From contig JAGFBZ010000703.1 of NCBI GenBank assembly GCA_018398805.1, positions 124,001 through 188,000 of the forward strand: a DNA stretch of 64,000 nucleotides, read 5' to 3'. The stretch comes from Hirundichthys speculiger. Taxonomy: Eukaryota > Chordata > Actinopteri > Beloniformes > Exocoetidae. The translations under genes were made by a program, and so were the position numbers. Positions 1 to 11,816 of this stretch are shown here, piece by piece; the stretch's first letter is position 1, and each line of letters begins with the position of its first letter. The notes under the pieces were generated by a model, which was not told where the DNA came from, did not search any database, and saw nothing but the letters and a program-made list of their open reading frames with translations.

Positions 1-262
1 GTGGACTTCCTGGTGGAGCTGGCCAGTGAGCTTGCTCAGTCTCATTTGGGAGCAAAAAATGCGAAAAAGGAAAAACTTCTTCAGCAACAACCTCCCACAC
101 CTGACAAAGGAAAAAAGGGCAATGTGCCAGGTGAACTGTCGGTGCAGGAACAATCATGCCACTTTGCGCTGTGTAGATTGCTACAAGTACACATGTGGTA
201 AATGCAGAAAGGAGGTGGCGTGGCAGTGCCAAGTATGTGCAGACAATGTAGATGACTGAAGT
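1..262 (+). pseudogene. C-terminal remnant of a piggyBac-like transposase
   Basis: The window opens inside a reading frame. Frame 1 begins VDFLVELASELAQSHLG and runs into a lysine-rich linker; frame 2 then continues as a cysteine-rich tail with CQVNCRC, LRCVDCYKYTCGKC and WQCQVCAD, ending at the TGA at 257-259. The cysteine spacing resembles the zinc-binding tail after the DDE domain of piggyBac-type transposases (family knowledge, recalled, not searched). The two frames join around the A-run at 110-115, so a one-base indel probably broke the gene there. An AATAAA lies at 333-338 and a run of A starts at about 354, as if the copy ends at a polyA site. It could instead be another zinc-ribbon transposon protein. 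Confidence 0.45.
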
Positions 263-452
263 GCTGTAATGTAGGTAACACTTTCAGGAATTTCTAAGAA
301 AAACATGTCTGTTTAAATCTTGTGCATCAACAATAAAACCTCAGCAAGAAATGAAAAAAAAAAAACTCTGTCGACTCTTACTAACTTACTTTCTGTTGTT
401 GTGATTACAAAGTGTGAATATCATTACCCATAGCCTACTCTCAACTGGCTGT

Positions 453-1045
453 CAGAGATGGCAAAAGTACTTGATTTCAGTACTTGGTAACAGTGCTGAT
501 ACTGCAATAAAAAACTACTCTGGTAAAAGAAAAATTATAAAAGTACTTCATCATGAATGTACCCAAGAAAAAAGTGAAAACAGTCAATAATATTATTTAA
601 CCCAAAAATGTAATTCAGTTAGATAGCCTCTTTGGGGCGGCTGTGGCTTTTAAAATACATATTATAGAACATAAATAGTAGCATTTCAATGCAGCTGCAT
701 CACTGAATGAGATAATTGGATAGTGACATTATCAGCTGTTTGAGCATACGAAGGTTTGAGCTCTGATTTATGGGGACAAAACCTAACTTTAGAGCAGACT
801 AGGGTAAACAAATTAGGGGAAAAACTGAAAACAAAAACGTGTGTGATTTAAAAAGTAAGTATCCCCTTTTTAAAATTTAAGAAGTATATATACTTGTGTT
901 TCAAAATAGTGAGTAACAGTAAATATTCAGCACAAAGATAAATACTTAGATTTTATAGGTATCTTTACTTTACTGAGAGAAACTGAGTAGAGAGAAACTG
1001 GGTAGAGTGAAACTGAGTAAAAGTGCTCTGTACTTGACACCTCTA
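453..1045. mobile_element. hAT-type nonautonomous element with 8-bp TSD
   Basis: The 593 bp segment starts CAGAGATGGCAAAAGTAC and ends with the near inverted complement GTACTTGACACCTCTA. It is flanked by the direct repeat CTGGCTGT (445-452 and 1046-1053), an 8-bp duplication as expected for hAT transposition. The interior is rich in AAGTACTT motifs, and no transposase frame remains. It is a MITE-like copy of a family common in fish. Confidence 0.75.
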
Positions 1046-1053
1046 CTGGCTGT

Positions 1054-2469
1054 GCACAACTTGGCCATCTCATTTACAGAACAATGGTGTCGTTCACACC
1101 TGAGTTAAGATGTTAGCTCCAGACTAATCCAGCCACTTGGCTGCTCTTTGGGCATGGAAGGTAGGAAAGCCAAATGGCTGGGCTTTGGGTCTTCTAGTGT
1201 TAAAGAGTTTTTATTTTAAATGATCCAGCTACTCAACACTGATTCTGACTTTCCTTTGCGTTATCAAATTCCTTCTTGCTAGCTTGATTGGCTGATGCAC
1301 GCATTGAAGTGGCAAAAGTTGGAAATTCCCCAACTTTCAATGGAGGCAACGCAGGGAACCCACAATTCAGTTCGGCGACAGATGACATCGTCCCATTTAA
1401 AGTCTTTGGAGAGCGACTCTGACATGACACACAACGGATACGTGCGTCTGATGCATCCACGCTTTCGTCGCAGCTAACCTGGCTGTCAACTGCCTTTTAA
1501 TATTTGATGATATGCCTTCATTTATCGGTGCTGCAGTGTTATGAGCCAGACGAACAACAATAAACTTCATTTTCATGACACAGTCTTTGATAAACTCACA
1601 CTCTGCAAAAGGCTTGTGTCTGGAGATTAGCATCCACCTCATAGCAGCCTCTGTGGAATTTTCATTTGACTCAAAGAGCCTCCAGTTGCTTCATCTTATC
1701 AGCATGTTTGCCCCCAGACAGCTTGTCACATCCATTAACAGTGTTTTGACTGGTAGTGTCTTTTTACTTTGAATTCCTTTTACACAGCTATCAGCTATAA
1801 TCTCTAGGGAAATGAGGCAAATGCAAATGATTCATATGTTGGTGAAGGAATATCGCATTAACCACGTCTCCTGGAAATGGTGGCCCTCATAGCCAACTTT
1901 CTTTCTTTTTTTTAAAAAAAAATCTGCAAATGCTATTTGCTAACACAGCAAATTAATTTGTACCTAAGTGACAGGTGAACTCTATTTGACAGCGCTGGCG
2001 GTGCCATGAATTATACAATTATGTTTAAATTAATTGCAGTGTGTTTAAAAAAGTGATCAAAGCTGAAAATCCTCTTAAAAGCTTTTATTTTATTAGTTGG
2101 CTTAAAGGTTTTTTTTCCCGCTGTGGGAGTTTTTAACTTGCCATTATCCTTGATTTGAATTTAATATTATTATTTTAGTTAATGATATTTGCTCGGGGGT
2201 CATGATCTGGGTGTCTGTAAAGCGCTTGGAGACAACGGAAGCTATACAAATAAAATAAAATTGAATTGAATTGAATTATTTCCTAACACTCAAATGCATC
2301 AGGAACACTGCACAGTAAATCAAAACATGAAGAAACATTTTTCAAATGTGTGACTTTTTACAGAAAGGGAAAAAAAAAAAGGAATATTAGGTCATTTAAA
2401 AAAATAGCTGTGTGGATTTAAGTTAGTGAAGTTATTGATTCTGTGAAAAAAGAAAAACAGATGCAAACA
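1054..2469. other. Intergenic, no gene seen
   Basis: No exon-like or conserved protein signal is visible. At 2205-2278 there is a short LINE-tail-like motif (TGTAAAGCGCTTGGAGA followed by AAATAAAATTGAATTG repeats), the 3' end signature of a dispersed teleost repeat. The rest is unassigned AT-rich DNA. Confidence 0.5.
2205..2278 (+). repeat. 3' tail of a dispersed teleost repeat
   Basis: The sequence GTAAAGCGCTTGGAGACAA followed by CTATACAAATAAAATTGAA repeats is the terminal signature of a very common fish repeat family. Related tails occur at about 4728-4752 and 10180-10260. Only the end is present here. Confidence 0.55.
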
Positions 2470-2717
2470 GGTCTATAATACCTGTGTTACTGGAGACAAT
2501 GGTCTATAATACCTGTGTTACTGGAGACAATGGTCTATAATACCTGTGTTACTGGAGACAATGGTCTATAATACCTGTGTTACTGGAGACAATGGTCTAT
2601 AATACCTGTGTTACTGGAGACAATGGTCTATAATACCTGTGTTACTGGAGACAATGGTCTATAATACCTGTGTTACTGGAGACAATGGTCTATAATACCT
2701 GTGTTACTGGAGACAAT
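2470..2717. repeat. Perfect minisatellite, 8 copies of 31 bp
   Basis: Eight head-to-tail copies start every 31 bp at 2470, 2501, 2532, 2563, 2594, 2625, 2656 and 2687. Each begins GGTCTATAATACCTGTGTTA and ends GGAGACAAT, and I see no differences between copies. A ninth copy begins at 2718 but diverges after GGTCT. The identity suggests recent expansion or homogenisation. Confidence 0.95.
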
Positions 2718-3131
2718 GGTCTGCAACCAAAACCAGACGGACCTGAAAGAAGACAGAAAGCTACCAAACTGGTGACTCCATGAACCCAGATGAGTTTTCA
2801 GAGGTTCTACAACTAAATCCTGGTTCAGAGATTCACAGGAAAGATCGATCTGCAAGCATCTATACGTTTAGACAGCAAATAAACATTTGAGTTTATTAAG
2901 AAAAAAAACACCTAATATTCCTTTTTCTTCACTGTCTGTAAAATAAACAGTTAACAGCGACAAGTAAAAAATACAAAATTCTGTGCAGTGTTCCCAACGC
3001 ATTTTTGTGTTTGGAAATCAAAGCTCTGTTATTGTGTATTTTGTTTTTTTTATTTAGAACGCAACTGTATTTCAGAGGCTAAAAAATCAGACCGCGGGGC
3101 TCAACTGACACCAGACAAGTATAAATGAAGA

Positions 3132-3136
3132 TCTAG

Positions 3137-3171
<35 letters not shown>

Positions 3172-3577
3172 GATCGATCTAGCTATCTATCGATCGAGCG
3201 AGCGAGCGAGCGAGCGAGCGAGCGAGCGAGCGAGCGAGCGAGCGAGCGAGCGAGCGAGCGAGCGAGCGAGCGAGCGAGCGAGCGAGCGAGCGAGCGAGCG
3301 AGCGAGCGAGCGAGCGAGCGAGCGAGCGAGCGAGCGAGCGAGCGAGCGAGCGAGCGAGCGAGCGAGCTAGCGAGCTAGCGAGCGATCTAGCGAGCCAGCG
3401 ATCTAGCAGCGAGTCGAGCGAGCGAGCGAGCTAGAGCGAGCGCGAGCCAGCGAGCTATCTGCGAGCTAGCTAGCTAGCGAGCGAGCGAGCGAGCGATCGA
3501 GCGAGCTCGAGCGAGCGAGCGATCGATATCTATCTATCGCTATCTATCGATATCTATCGATATCTATCGATCTATCC

Positions 3578-3612
<35 letters not shown>

Positions 3613-3652
3613 CATCTATCTATCTATCTATCTATCCATCCATCTATCTGTC
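3132..3652. repeat. Compound microsatellite (ATCT)n-(GAGC)n-(ATCT)n
   Basis: An (ATCT)n block at 3137-3172 passes through CGAT variants into about 170 bp of pure (GAGC)n at 3194-3366. A degenerate zone of GAGC, TAGC and GATC units runs to 3540, then (ATCT)n returns to 3652. Each GAGC unit carries one CpG, so the core is a dense artificial CpG cluster. Confidence 0.95.
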
Positions 3653-4274
3653 TAAAGTAACAATATTTTAATTTTGAACAGTTTTTTGTGAAAACAGTAA
3701 ATTGGTCTTCCAGTTCGAGCTGCCATTTCCTGTCTAGTTATTGATGGAAAACCAGATTTTTTTATCAGAGTTCATGGAGCGAAGCTTTGTTTTCTCGTCT
3801 TCACGACTGCGGAGGCAGACTCAGTTTTCATTAGGAAGGAGGGGAGGAATTCCAAACATCTGGGACAAAGAGTGTCAGCTATTAATCACAGGCACCAAGA
3901 AACTGAGTCTGCCTGAGATAAACTGGCAGCACTCGGCGAGGACGTGAGACAACACAAATAAATCAGGTTGTGGGCTTTCAAACCCAAACTGGGTTTAAAA
4001 AAAGATGTGAACTCTTTGTAGAGCCGAGTCTGTGATTGTGCCCCACCTCTGGTCAAACATCTGGCTCAAACATCTGGCTGCAGCGAGACTGATCCTGGAT
4101 CAGGATTCCAGCTCATCTCCAGTTACTGGAAACAATAGTTTGTAGTTGTTGTTGATAAAAGTCTCACAGTGAAATATGAATCTGCTACTATTTTATTTTA
4201 AAAGAGAAAACTCTTTTGTTTCATCATGACTATCATTTCGTCATGTTGCTCTACTTTTCTGGAAACTTTAGTTT

Positions 4275-4400
4275 GAAGGTCTGCCACAGCCCTGCTGTGG
4301 ACCGGTGACCCGTTTTCCCTAAAAGAGCCTGGATGGGCTCCAGCAGAACCCCGTGACCCTGAAAATCAATCAGTGGGTTTAGATAATGGATCGATCTGAC
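4275..4400 (-). repeat. Fragment of a dispersed fish repeat
   Basis: The stretch GGATGGGCTCCAGCAGAACC, then CCGTGACCCTGAAA, then GATAATGGATCGATC is the reverse form of the widespread repeat seen on the plus strand near 45570-45690 (GGGTCACAGGACG, GGAGCCCATCCCAGCTGT). No coding potential. Confidence 0.55.
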
Positions 4401-4889
4401 GCAGCTCAGAGACATAAAAACAGAGGAAAGCAGGAGATGCTCGGACAGTTGCTACTTTTAAATATTGTAAAAATAATAATAATATTTTTGTTTGTGTTAA
4501 GTGGCTGCCAAGTAAAAGCTCAAATAAAACTCAATTCTGCCTCTCAGATCTGCTAAAGTCTGATCCAGTCTCCTCATCGATGTCTCACCTGGCTTCATGT
4601 CATTTTTGTTATGATCTTGTATTGTATTTCTAGTTTTGGGATCATTTGCTTGTGGTTTTTGGTTTTGGTTTTTGTTCTTAAACTTAAAAAAATGTAAAAA
4701 GAAAAAATGAAAACAAAAGCAATGAGCAATACAAATAAAATTGAATTGAATAAAGAAGGCTGTGAGCCGTTTTAGTGATTCGCTTCTTTATTTATTTTGA
4801 GAGGTTGTTTTTTGTTGTACCCATTGTACTTTTATGTTTCTCTGATTGGTTGAATTACTACATTAAATAACTTTCATTTTTTCCAGTTA

Positions 4890-5375
4890 GATCTGGTTCA
4901 TGTTGCTGAAACGTACCACCGTAGGACGTTGTGGTTTCACATTGAAGAATACTTCTCTAAAACTGTTCCACAGTTTTCAGACGTCACAGATTGTTTGTTT
5001 GTGCCAGATTGGTGAACTTCTGCTCATCTTTACATCTGACCTCTTCTGAAATGCTGCTTTTATTCTCAGTCATCTCACTGACTCGTTGCCAGCGAACCTA
5101 ATTAGTTGTAATGTTCCTCCATTTGTTTTTGATTTGCAGCAGTAAGTTTTCCAGCCTTTTCTTGCCTCTGTTCCAACTTGTTTAGATGTGTTGCTGCCAT
5201 CAAAGTCAAAATGAGCCAATATTTTCCATTAAACGGTAAAGCCCGTCAGTTTCAACATCTGACATGTTCCGTTCTGTTGGGAATTAAAGTTGGGCTTATG
5301 AGGTTTGCAGATCATTGATAGTTATTTACAATTTTTCACAGCTTCCCAACCTTATTGGATTTGGTTGCATTTTCC
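4890..5375 (+). mobile_element. Truncated copy of the ACAACCCC-type DNA element
   Basis: Positions 5148-5375 closely match the right part of the element at 58655-60050: both read CTCTGTTCCAACTT, GTGTTGCTGCCATCAAAGTC, TATTTTCCA and GCAGATCA/GCAAATCAC before a degraded terminus. The left end is missing or unrecognisable, so this is an old truncated copy. Confidence 0.65.
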
Positions 5376-5692
5376 AGTTATTGGTTTGTTTTTCTGGATT
5401 TTCCTTTTGTTTTAATAAAGGCTAGATCACTTCTGTTCTTTGAGTCACCTGCATCTGGGTCTCCATATCATATCCTAACATCACTGCTTTTGCTTCATAC
5501 CAAGTGTAGAACAAAACTGTGGTTTTGTACCAATTCTACCAATATTTTTTTTTTAAAAAAAGGGTAGATGTGTTTGCTTGCATGCACAGATTCCACTGAT
5601 CACAGTACAATGCACAGTGCAAATAGTAAGTAGCAAAGAGAATGATGTTACTGTATTCTGTATAGCTGCGTTATGTTGCTTTTTGGCCCCTA

Positions 5693-6770
5693 CACTGTAA
5701 AAAAAATGTGTAATATTACAGAATTTTACTGTCTATTTTACAAATTTTTTCTCTGTTTTTAAAATACCATTTAGACTGTGATTTTACATGTCAAATGTAA
5801 AATAACATTAAATCAGTGTAACTGTGAAAAAAGAATATTCTGTTCTTTTACAAAAAAAAACCCATTAAAATACATATATTTATTGTTTAAATAATTCACA
5901 AATATATTGTAATTTCACAAATATTTGTCTGTTATTTAAGGGAATAAAGTGTAAAACTGCTAGTGATCTGGCAGGTCCTTTTGGGTCGTTTCCCAGCATC
6001 CTTTGCATCCCTGGTTGTTTAGGTGCTTATCTGTGTTTATTTGTTTAATGCTGCCATATAAAGTCTGTTGCTGGTTTGATCCCCTGTTGATTCAGACCCC
6101 CCCCCTTACATTTAACATGTTAATTGTGTCACCCTGAGTTAAGTCTTGTCTGTGTTCGAATCAGTACCTGTGAGTTTGTTTAATAAAGTGTGTAAAACAA
6201 AAACTTGTGCTATGTAAAAGCAGGGAGTTTATTAAAATACGCCTTTTGCTAGCGCCATGGCTCTGTCAGGTGTTGCAGACCAGGATCCACTACAATACAA
6301 AGGCTACAGTCTTTAAAATTGTAGCAATTTTAAACCCAATATCTAGTTTTCAACAGTTTTTTGGACATGTTTTGAAAGATGAATCACATTATTTTTGTGT
6401 CATATACTGTTATAACACATCAAACACAAATTATTATATAACTTATTTACATAAAATAATGTAATTGAAACCAATTAATGACAGCACATTTCTGTTAATT
6501 TAAGCATTATTATTCGTAATACAGCATTTACTTACCATATTTCTAGGTAATTTAATTGTTTTAAAATGTGAAAATGTTTCTAATTAAATGTTAAAAACAA
6601 CCCTAAAAATAAGGCAAAATCTTACAACTACAAACTGTATTTTAATTATGGAAAAAAACAGTATTTTTATGAGAAAGTAATTTTCTGTTATTTCACTGTA
6701 TTTTTCTGGCCCCCCAGCTGCCGGAAAATTACTGTTTCTTTACGATTTGTTTTTTTTTTTTTTTACAGTG
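5693..6770. mobile_element. TA-flanked DNA element with CACTGTAAAA ends
   Basis: The element begins CACTGTAAAAAAAA, ends TTTTTTTTACAGTG and is flanked by TA on both sides (5691-5692, 6771-6772). The interior is AT-rich with repeated TTTTACTGT and ATTTCACTGT motifs and has no transposase frame. It is a nonautonomous element. TA flanks fit Tc1/mariner-like insertion, although TA could also be part of a longer terminus. Confidence 0.6.
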
Positions 6771-6772
6771 TA

Positions 6773-7950
6773 CGGCATCAAGTATTTATTTAAACTGACT
6801 ATTTGATGTTGTTTTATAACTAGTTTGACCTGGCTGATGATTAACTAACCTTTCAGGGATGGGAGGATGAGAAGTGCAACTATACAGGAACCAAAAGTGT
6901 TTGAGAGGTGAAGAAGAGGAGAGTGAAAGAGAGGTAACTCAAGTCTTCATTAACTTTAGCTCTTGCTCTTAGTGAAGTTTAACAACTGAGCAAAGTACCA
7001 GCAGAACGCTCGCTTAATGGCAACTTTTAGTTAATGCACAGAGTCTCACATCTGATATTAATTTGACTATGACATAACTTAGAAAATTGCGCAACTATCA
7101 AGAGAAACGAAAGTATTTTGGGGTCAGACTGGGCCCCTAAAAAGGCCTCTGCTGTCTGCTATTTCCGTTCCCCTCAGAATGATTTTCTCCTGTACATGGC
7201 ACTGTTAAATCACATTTAAAGACATCTGTGGGATTGCTTAGCACCAGACAGCACCCCCATGGACACTATTGTTTTACAGACATTTCTCTGTGCACTTGTG
7301 TGCTGAGATATCAACATTTAAACAGTCTGCGTTTACTTTACTCGTATGAGAAGCTCAGCATGTCATTGGCAGCATCAAATAAAATGGCTTTTAGGGTGTG
7401 CGTAGCTTCAAAGGCATTCCTGACACCAGATGGATCGTGGAAGCTCCCAGAATCCTTCTGTTCATAATCAAAAAAAACCCCAAAGCTGGTCATGAGACCT
7501 GGGAAAGATTCCTGTTGTTGTCTCTTGGAACAAAACCCACAAAATGACTGAGATCTGCAGTGTTTTATCCAATAAGATCAGTGCTGCATGGCTACACAAG
7601 ACAGAGGGAAGTACAGAGATGCTGTTAAAACTGAACTCCCTGCTGAACTTCTCTTAAAAACACGACTGTGTGGGCCGTCCAGTTCGTCTGAAGTCACATC
7701 GCTGCACTTCCTGGGGTTCCAGTGAAGTCTGGAAGAGAAGCTGTGTGATTTCAGTCTTCCCTCGGCACCTGTTATAATAAAAGAAAATAACACAGAGACC
7801 AGTCAAATGTTCTGTATGTTTTTCCTTATTTTGACCATTTTCTAAATAGTAGAGCTGCCATGTGGTTAACAAAAGGCTGAGAAAAAAACACCATCTTTAT
7901 GAATCACCCCTGCAGTTGTTTTTTATGAACAGGTTTGTTTTTATCACCAG
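6773..7950. other. Intergenic, nothing assigned
   Basis: Both strands were read. No splice-flanked conserved frame, no RNA gene and no clear repeat ends were found. Confidence 0.4.
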
Positions 7951-7992
7951 TTAGGGGTTAGGGGTTAAGGGTTAGGGGTTAGGGGTTGGGGT
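7951..7992 (+). repeat. Interstitial telomere-like TTAGGGG repeat
   Basis: About six units of mainly TTAGGGG with one TTAAGGG and one TTGGGG. The unit is seven bases, not the vertebrate TTAGGG hexamer, so it is telomere-like but not canonical. Confidence 0.7.
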
Positions 7993-8949
7993 AGCTGAAC
8001 TACTTTGTTTCTGAGTTCACTGGTCTGATGAAATGATCTCAAAGTATCAGACGTATCAACAGCCGGTTGAATTCTGGCAGAAGAAGAGAAACTGTGGCTG
8101 TAGATTAAAGACGCTTCTGTTGTCTCCTATGTTGGGGTTAAAATCTTTGTGTCTTGCAGCCCCTGATGGCAGTTTTGTAGAACTGCGGTGCAGCTCTGGA
8201 TGTGCACATTCATCTACACGCATACATCCACAGAGGCTTTCTTTCAAACGTTTAAGAACAAATAACACATATACAGAAAAGGCAAAAGTAAACAGTCAGC
8301 TTTTGCCCTAAGTCTACTACTTACTTACATGATCTCTGACTGTCTAACTTGGATTCATTCCTGGAAGTCTTCACCGCCAGCACTCATAAAGTTCAGAAGG
8401 GACCTTTAGTCAAGAGGCTGATCAGTTACTCTGGCAGACAAAAAAATAATAATCCTTGATGGAGATGAGGAAGGAAATAAAGGAAACAGCAGCTGGAGTG
8501 AATGCTGCATTGTTTCACACCACTGACACTTGTTCTGCTGTTTACTCAACTAAAATCAGTTATTTAAACTTGTTGTTCACCAGGAAATGCTGACTGGATG
8601 TTTCAGAAGCAACTGCTTCTGTTGCAGATGTAGAGGCAGATGAATATTTTTAAGGCTCCACTCTGTCCTCTTTATGTTTCTTATATACACCACTATTATT
8701 ACTGCAATTCTCTTAAGTGTTTTATTGGCAGATATCCCTGGATTAATCTCTCTGTATTTGTTGATCAAACTTTCCTGTCGTCTCAGACTCCCAAACAGTC
8801 GAGAGGAGTGGCTGGAGGATTTTTCACCTGATTAACCAGGTTTTGTTTTTTTGTTTGTTTTTTTGTTTTGTTTTTTTACCAATGACTGTCATCTTGTGCT
8901 TGCTAATGTGATGTAGTCTGTTGGGTTCCTTAATTAGACTGAAGTGACT

Positions 8950-10260
8950 TGATATAAATTCAATTCACCTTTATCTGTGTAGCAAATAAACAATTTATAA
9001 ACAATATAAATTGTCTGTCTGCACTTTTCAGAGACCCAGAGCATGATACCTGAGCAAATATTATTAACTATTAGTAATATTATATAAGGAAGTAGGGAAT
9101 AGAAGACGGGTGAGAGCATCTCTCAGTGGATCATGTTGGTGTCTCCCTGCAGTGTAGACCTATAGCAGCATAGCTATGATGATGTTTCAGACCAGCCTGC
9201 TCTGGTCTTGGCTTCAGTCATTCCTGTAACTGTAGCTATGACTATTAGCCCTAACACACTATAGTTTAGACTAACTGTAGGCTTTACTAAACAGAAATGT
9301 TTAAAGGTGGAGGTGGTGTCAGCCTCCTGAACTCAAACCTGTAGCTGGTTTGATTGTAAAGGTGTCTGATAGCAGAAGGCCCGTCCTCCAAATCTACTTT
9401 TGAATCTTCTAGGACAGTCATTCCCAAACTTCAGAACACCAAGGCCCAATCTGAAATGTGAAAAATCTCCACGTCCCACCCAAACCTTTAATTACAACTG
9501 TGATCAACATACAGGACCAAAGCTACGTTCCGATATTAATGCAGGGGTCAACAAATAAGGTGACACTCATCATATTAAGTTAAGATGACGGTAGAATAAC
9601 ACTTAACTGGTTTGTTTTATTACTTCTTAATGTTTTTTAATCATAACATGAATATTTTACAGTAATTAAAAACATATTTAAAAAAGATAGAGGATTTAAA
9701 ACATATTTGTTTAATTTTGATGACCTTTCATGGCCCACCTGCAGTACCACGACGGCCCACCAGGGGGCCTCGGCCCACACTTTGGGAATCACTGTTCTAG
9801 GAGCTACAAGTAAACCTGCACTCTGAGAGCAGAGAGCTGTATTAGGAGCATAAGACTTTATCAGGTATTGTAAATAATGAGGAGCTTGGCCGTTAAGGGC
9901 CTTATATGCAAGTAACAGAATTTTGAATTCGATTTTTTTTTTTAATTCCAGGAGGCCAATAGGGGGAGGCTAACATGGGAGAAATGTGATCTTTCTTGTT
10001 GATTCCTGTCAGCATTTGCTGCAGACAATTATTTGGACATCCTGCTAATAACGCATTTCAATAATTTAGTCTAAATAGGCTTGATATAAATGCTGAATCA
10101 CTGTATTGGAATGATCTGAATTTGACGGTAAAAAATTGACTGATCTAAATTGTACTTAATTGTGCTGCATTGAACTTGTCAACTTTCTGTGTAAAGTGTT
10201 TTGAAATGGACTTTCTTGTGAAATTTGTACTCTAAAAATGAAATGAACTGAATTGAATTC
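8950..10260. mobile_element. Dispersed teleost repeat with inverted AATTCAATTCA ends
   Basis: The left edge reads AAATTCAATTCACCTTTATC and the right edge is its rough inverse, AACTGAATTGAATT. The interior has phrases typical of a common fish repeat (GGTCTTGGCTTCAGTCATTC, CCTGCACTCTGAGAGCAGAG, AGGAGGCCAATAGG). It is split by a younger hAT element at 9415-9794, so at least two insertion events are recorded. No protein frame survives. Confidence 0.6.
9415..9794. mobile_element. hAT-type MITE with perfect 8-bp TSD
   Basis: The 380 bp element begins CAGTCATTCCCAAACTT and ends TTTGGGAATCACTG, giving inverted ends of about 16 bp. It is flanked by TTCTAGGA at 9407-9414 and 9795-9802. Removing it restores the older host repeat across the junction. 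The interior has no coding frame. Confidence 0.85.
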
Positions 10261-11560
10261 TTGAGGTGTTTGGTGCTTCTTTGTCTTTAAGGACCAATCC
10301 CAGGTGTTAGTGGCAACAGATGTGCTCAGTTTCCCGCCTGTTTGGTAATAGCAACACCAGAATCAGAGTTTTTATTCCGCCTTGCACATTTGCACCAACA
10401 CTTTCATTGTGCTTTTCATATAATCTCTATGGTACTCCTCATAAACCAGACTGTTCATGTAATTCGGAGCTGTGTTTGTATCTGTATGCTGCACCAACTC
10501 ACTCAGAATAAATCCTTATAGGAGTAACCTACCTGGCGATAAACCACATTCTGATTTTGTACAACACTGAGAGGGGCAGGGCCGTTTCCGGTGTGAGATG
10601 AACCATTATCTCCAGTTGCACCACTCAATTATGGTTTCCATTAAAAGAGATGGGACAGAAACAAACCGACAGACATCAGTGCTGCCCATTAAAGTATTAC
10701 TAAAGGGTTCGTACAAAGGAGGGGCAGCGAAACATATCGTGACCTAACTGAGTCTCCATTCTGTCTCCTGTAGACAAATATGAAACAAGAGTAGGTGCTG
10801 GAGTTTCCACCAGGAAATGGAGCTGTGCAACGCCTGAATAATGAATGCACATACACAATTAGACACTGACACACATTAACAATGTTTAAGGTGGCCTGAT
10901 TATGTTCATTTCCAGTCATCCAGCTCCTTTGCAACTAGTGTAACTCCAAAAGTCTGTACTCATTCAGAACAACAATGACGAAGGAGAAGCTTTCTCAAGC
11001 ATATTCTGATTGGACCGACTGATGGAGGCTTGCTAATGGGCCGAGCTAAAGGCTCATGAACCTGTGAATGTTTACTAGGTCAACTTCAATCCTTGCGTAC
11101 ATGCTGGAGTCAGATTTACATTCAGAACATGACAAACTGCAACACTCATGGATGAAAGAACTAAGCACAAATAAAAGTAAGGACGTTTGTGTTAGATTAT
11201 CTTTTTGTTGTAACAATGGTTGTCCTGCAAGTAGTGAAAATTGTGGTATGGGGTCTCTGTGAACTGGGACTGGTTCCCAGAGATGTTGGGGGTGTGGTGG
11301 GGAGATCTACAAAGACATTTAGGGTCAGTGGCAAAACCAAAATTAACATTCATAAGAATGATCATCCCAGCAGAACAATGCATTATAACCAGAATGAGCA
11401 GAATTTACTTGTGCTGCTCCACCGTGGTCATAAAGTTCTGGTTGATCGGTGTGTGGTCACTCATGACACTTTAAATTATCAGCTTTGTCCAGTTTCTCAG
11501 TTTTAATGCAGCTGATGAACATATCATTGACAATATGACTGGTGTTATTTTATCTCCTCC
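10261..11560. other. Intergenic, nothing assigned
   Basis: No supported exon, RNA gene or element end was seen between the teleost repeat and the SINE-like element. Confidence 0.4.
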
Positions 11561-11685
11561 CTGTAGGGGGCGCCACAGCCGAGCGATCCACCATCCACTT
11601 GTGATTTGGCACAAGTTTTACGCCGGACAGGGATTTGAACCTGGACCTCACATGCAGTAGGTGACAGCGCTACCACTAAACCACC
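11560..11685 (-). repeat. tRNA-derived SINE head
   Basis: Read on the minus strand from 11685 the sequence starts GGTGGTTTAGTGGTAGCGCT, with an A-box-like TAGTGGTAG. A B box, GGTTCAAATCC, is the complement of 11631-11641, about 45 bp downstream. This is the RNA polymerase III promoter layout of a tRNA-derived SINE. There is no acceptor stem complement, so it is not a functional tRNA gene. Confidence 0.6.
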
Positions 11686-11816
11686 TTCAAACTGAAAAGT
11701 AATGGTTATGGTCATTGAACTTGAAAGGTAAATGTTTGATGTCACACATATTCACACTTTTTAAATTAACATTACGAAAAGAAAACACAGGAACAGCAGA
11801 TCATTTGTAAAATACA

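Noticed and set aside
11560..11685. A functional tRNA gene
   Set aside because: A and B boxes are present, but no paired acceptor stem or anticodon arm is visible; the SINE explanation fits better.
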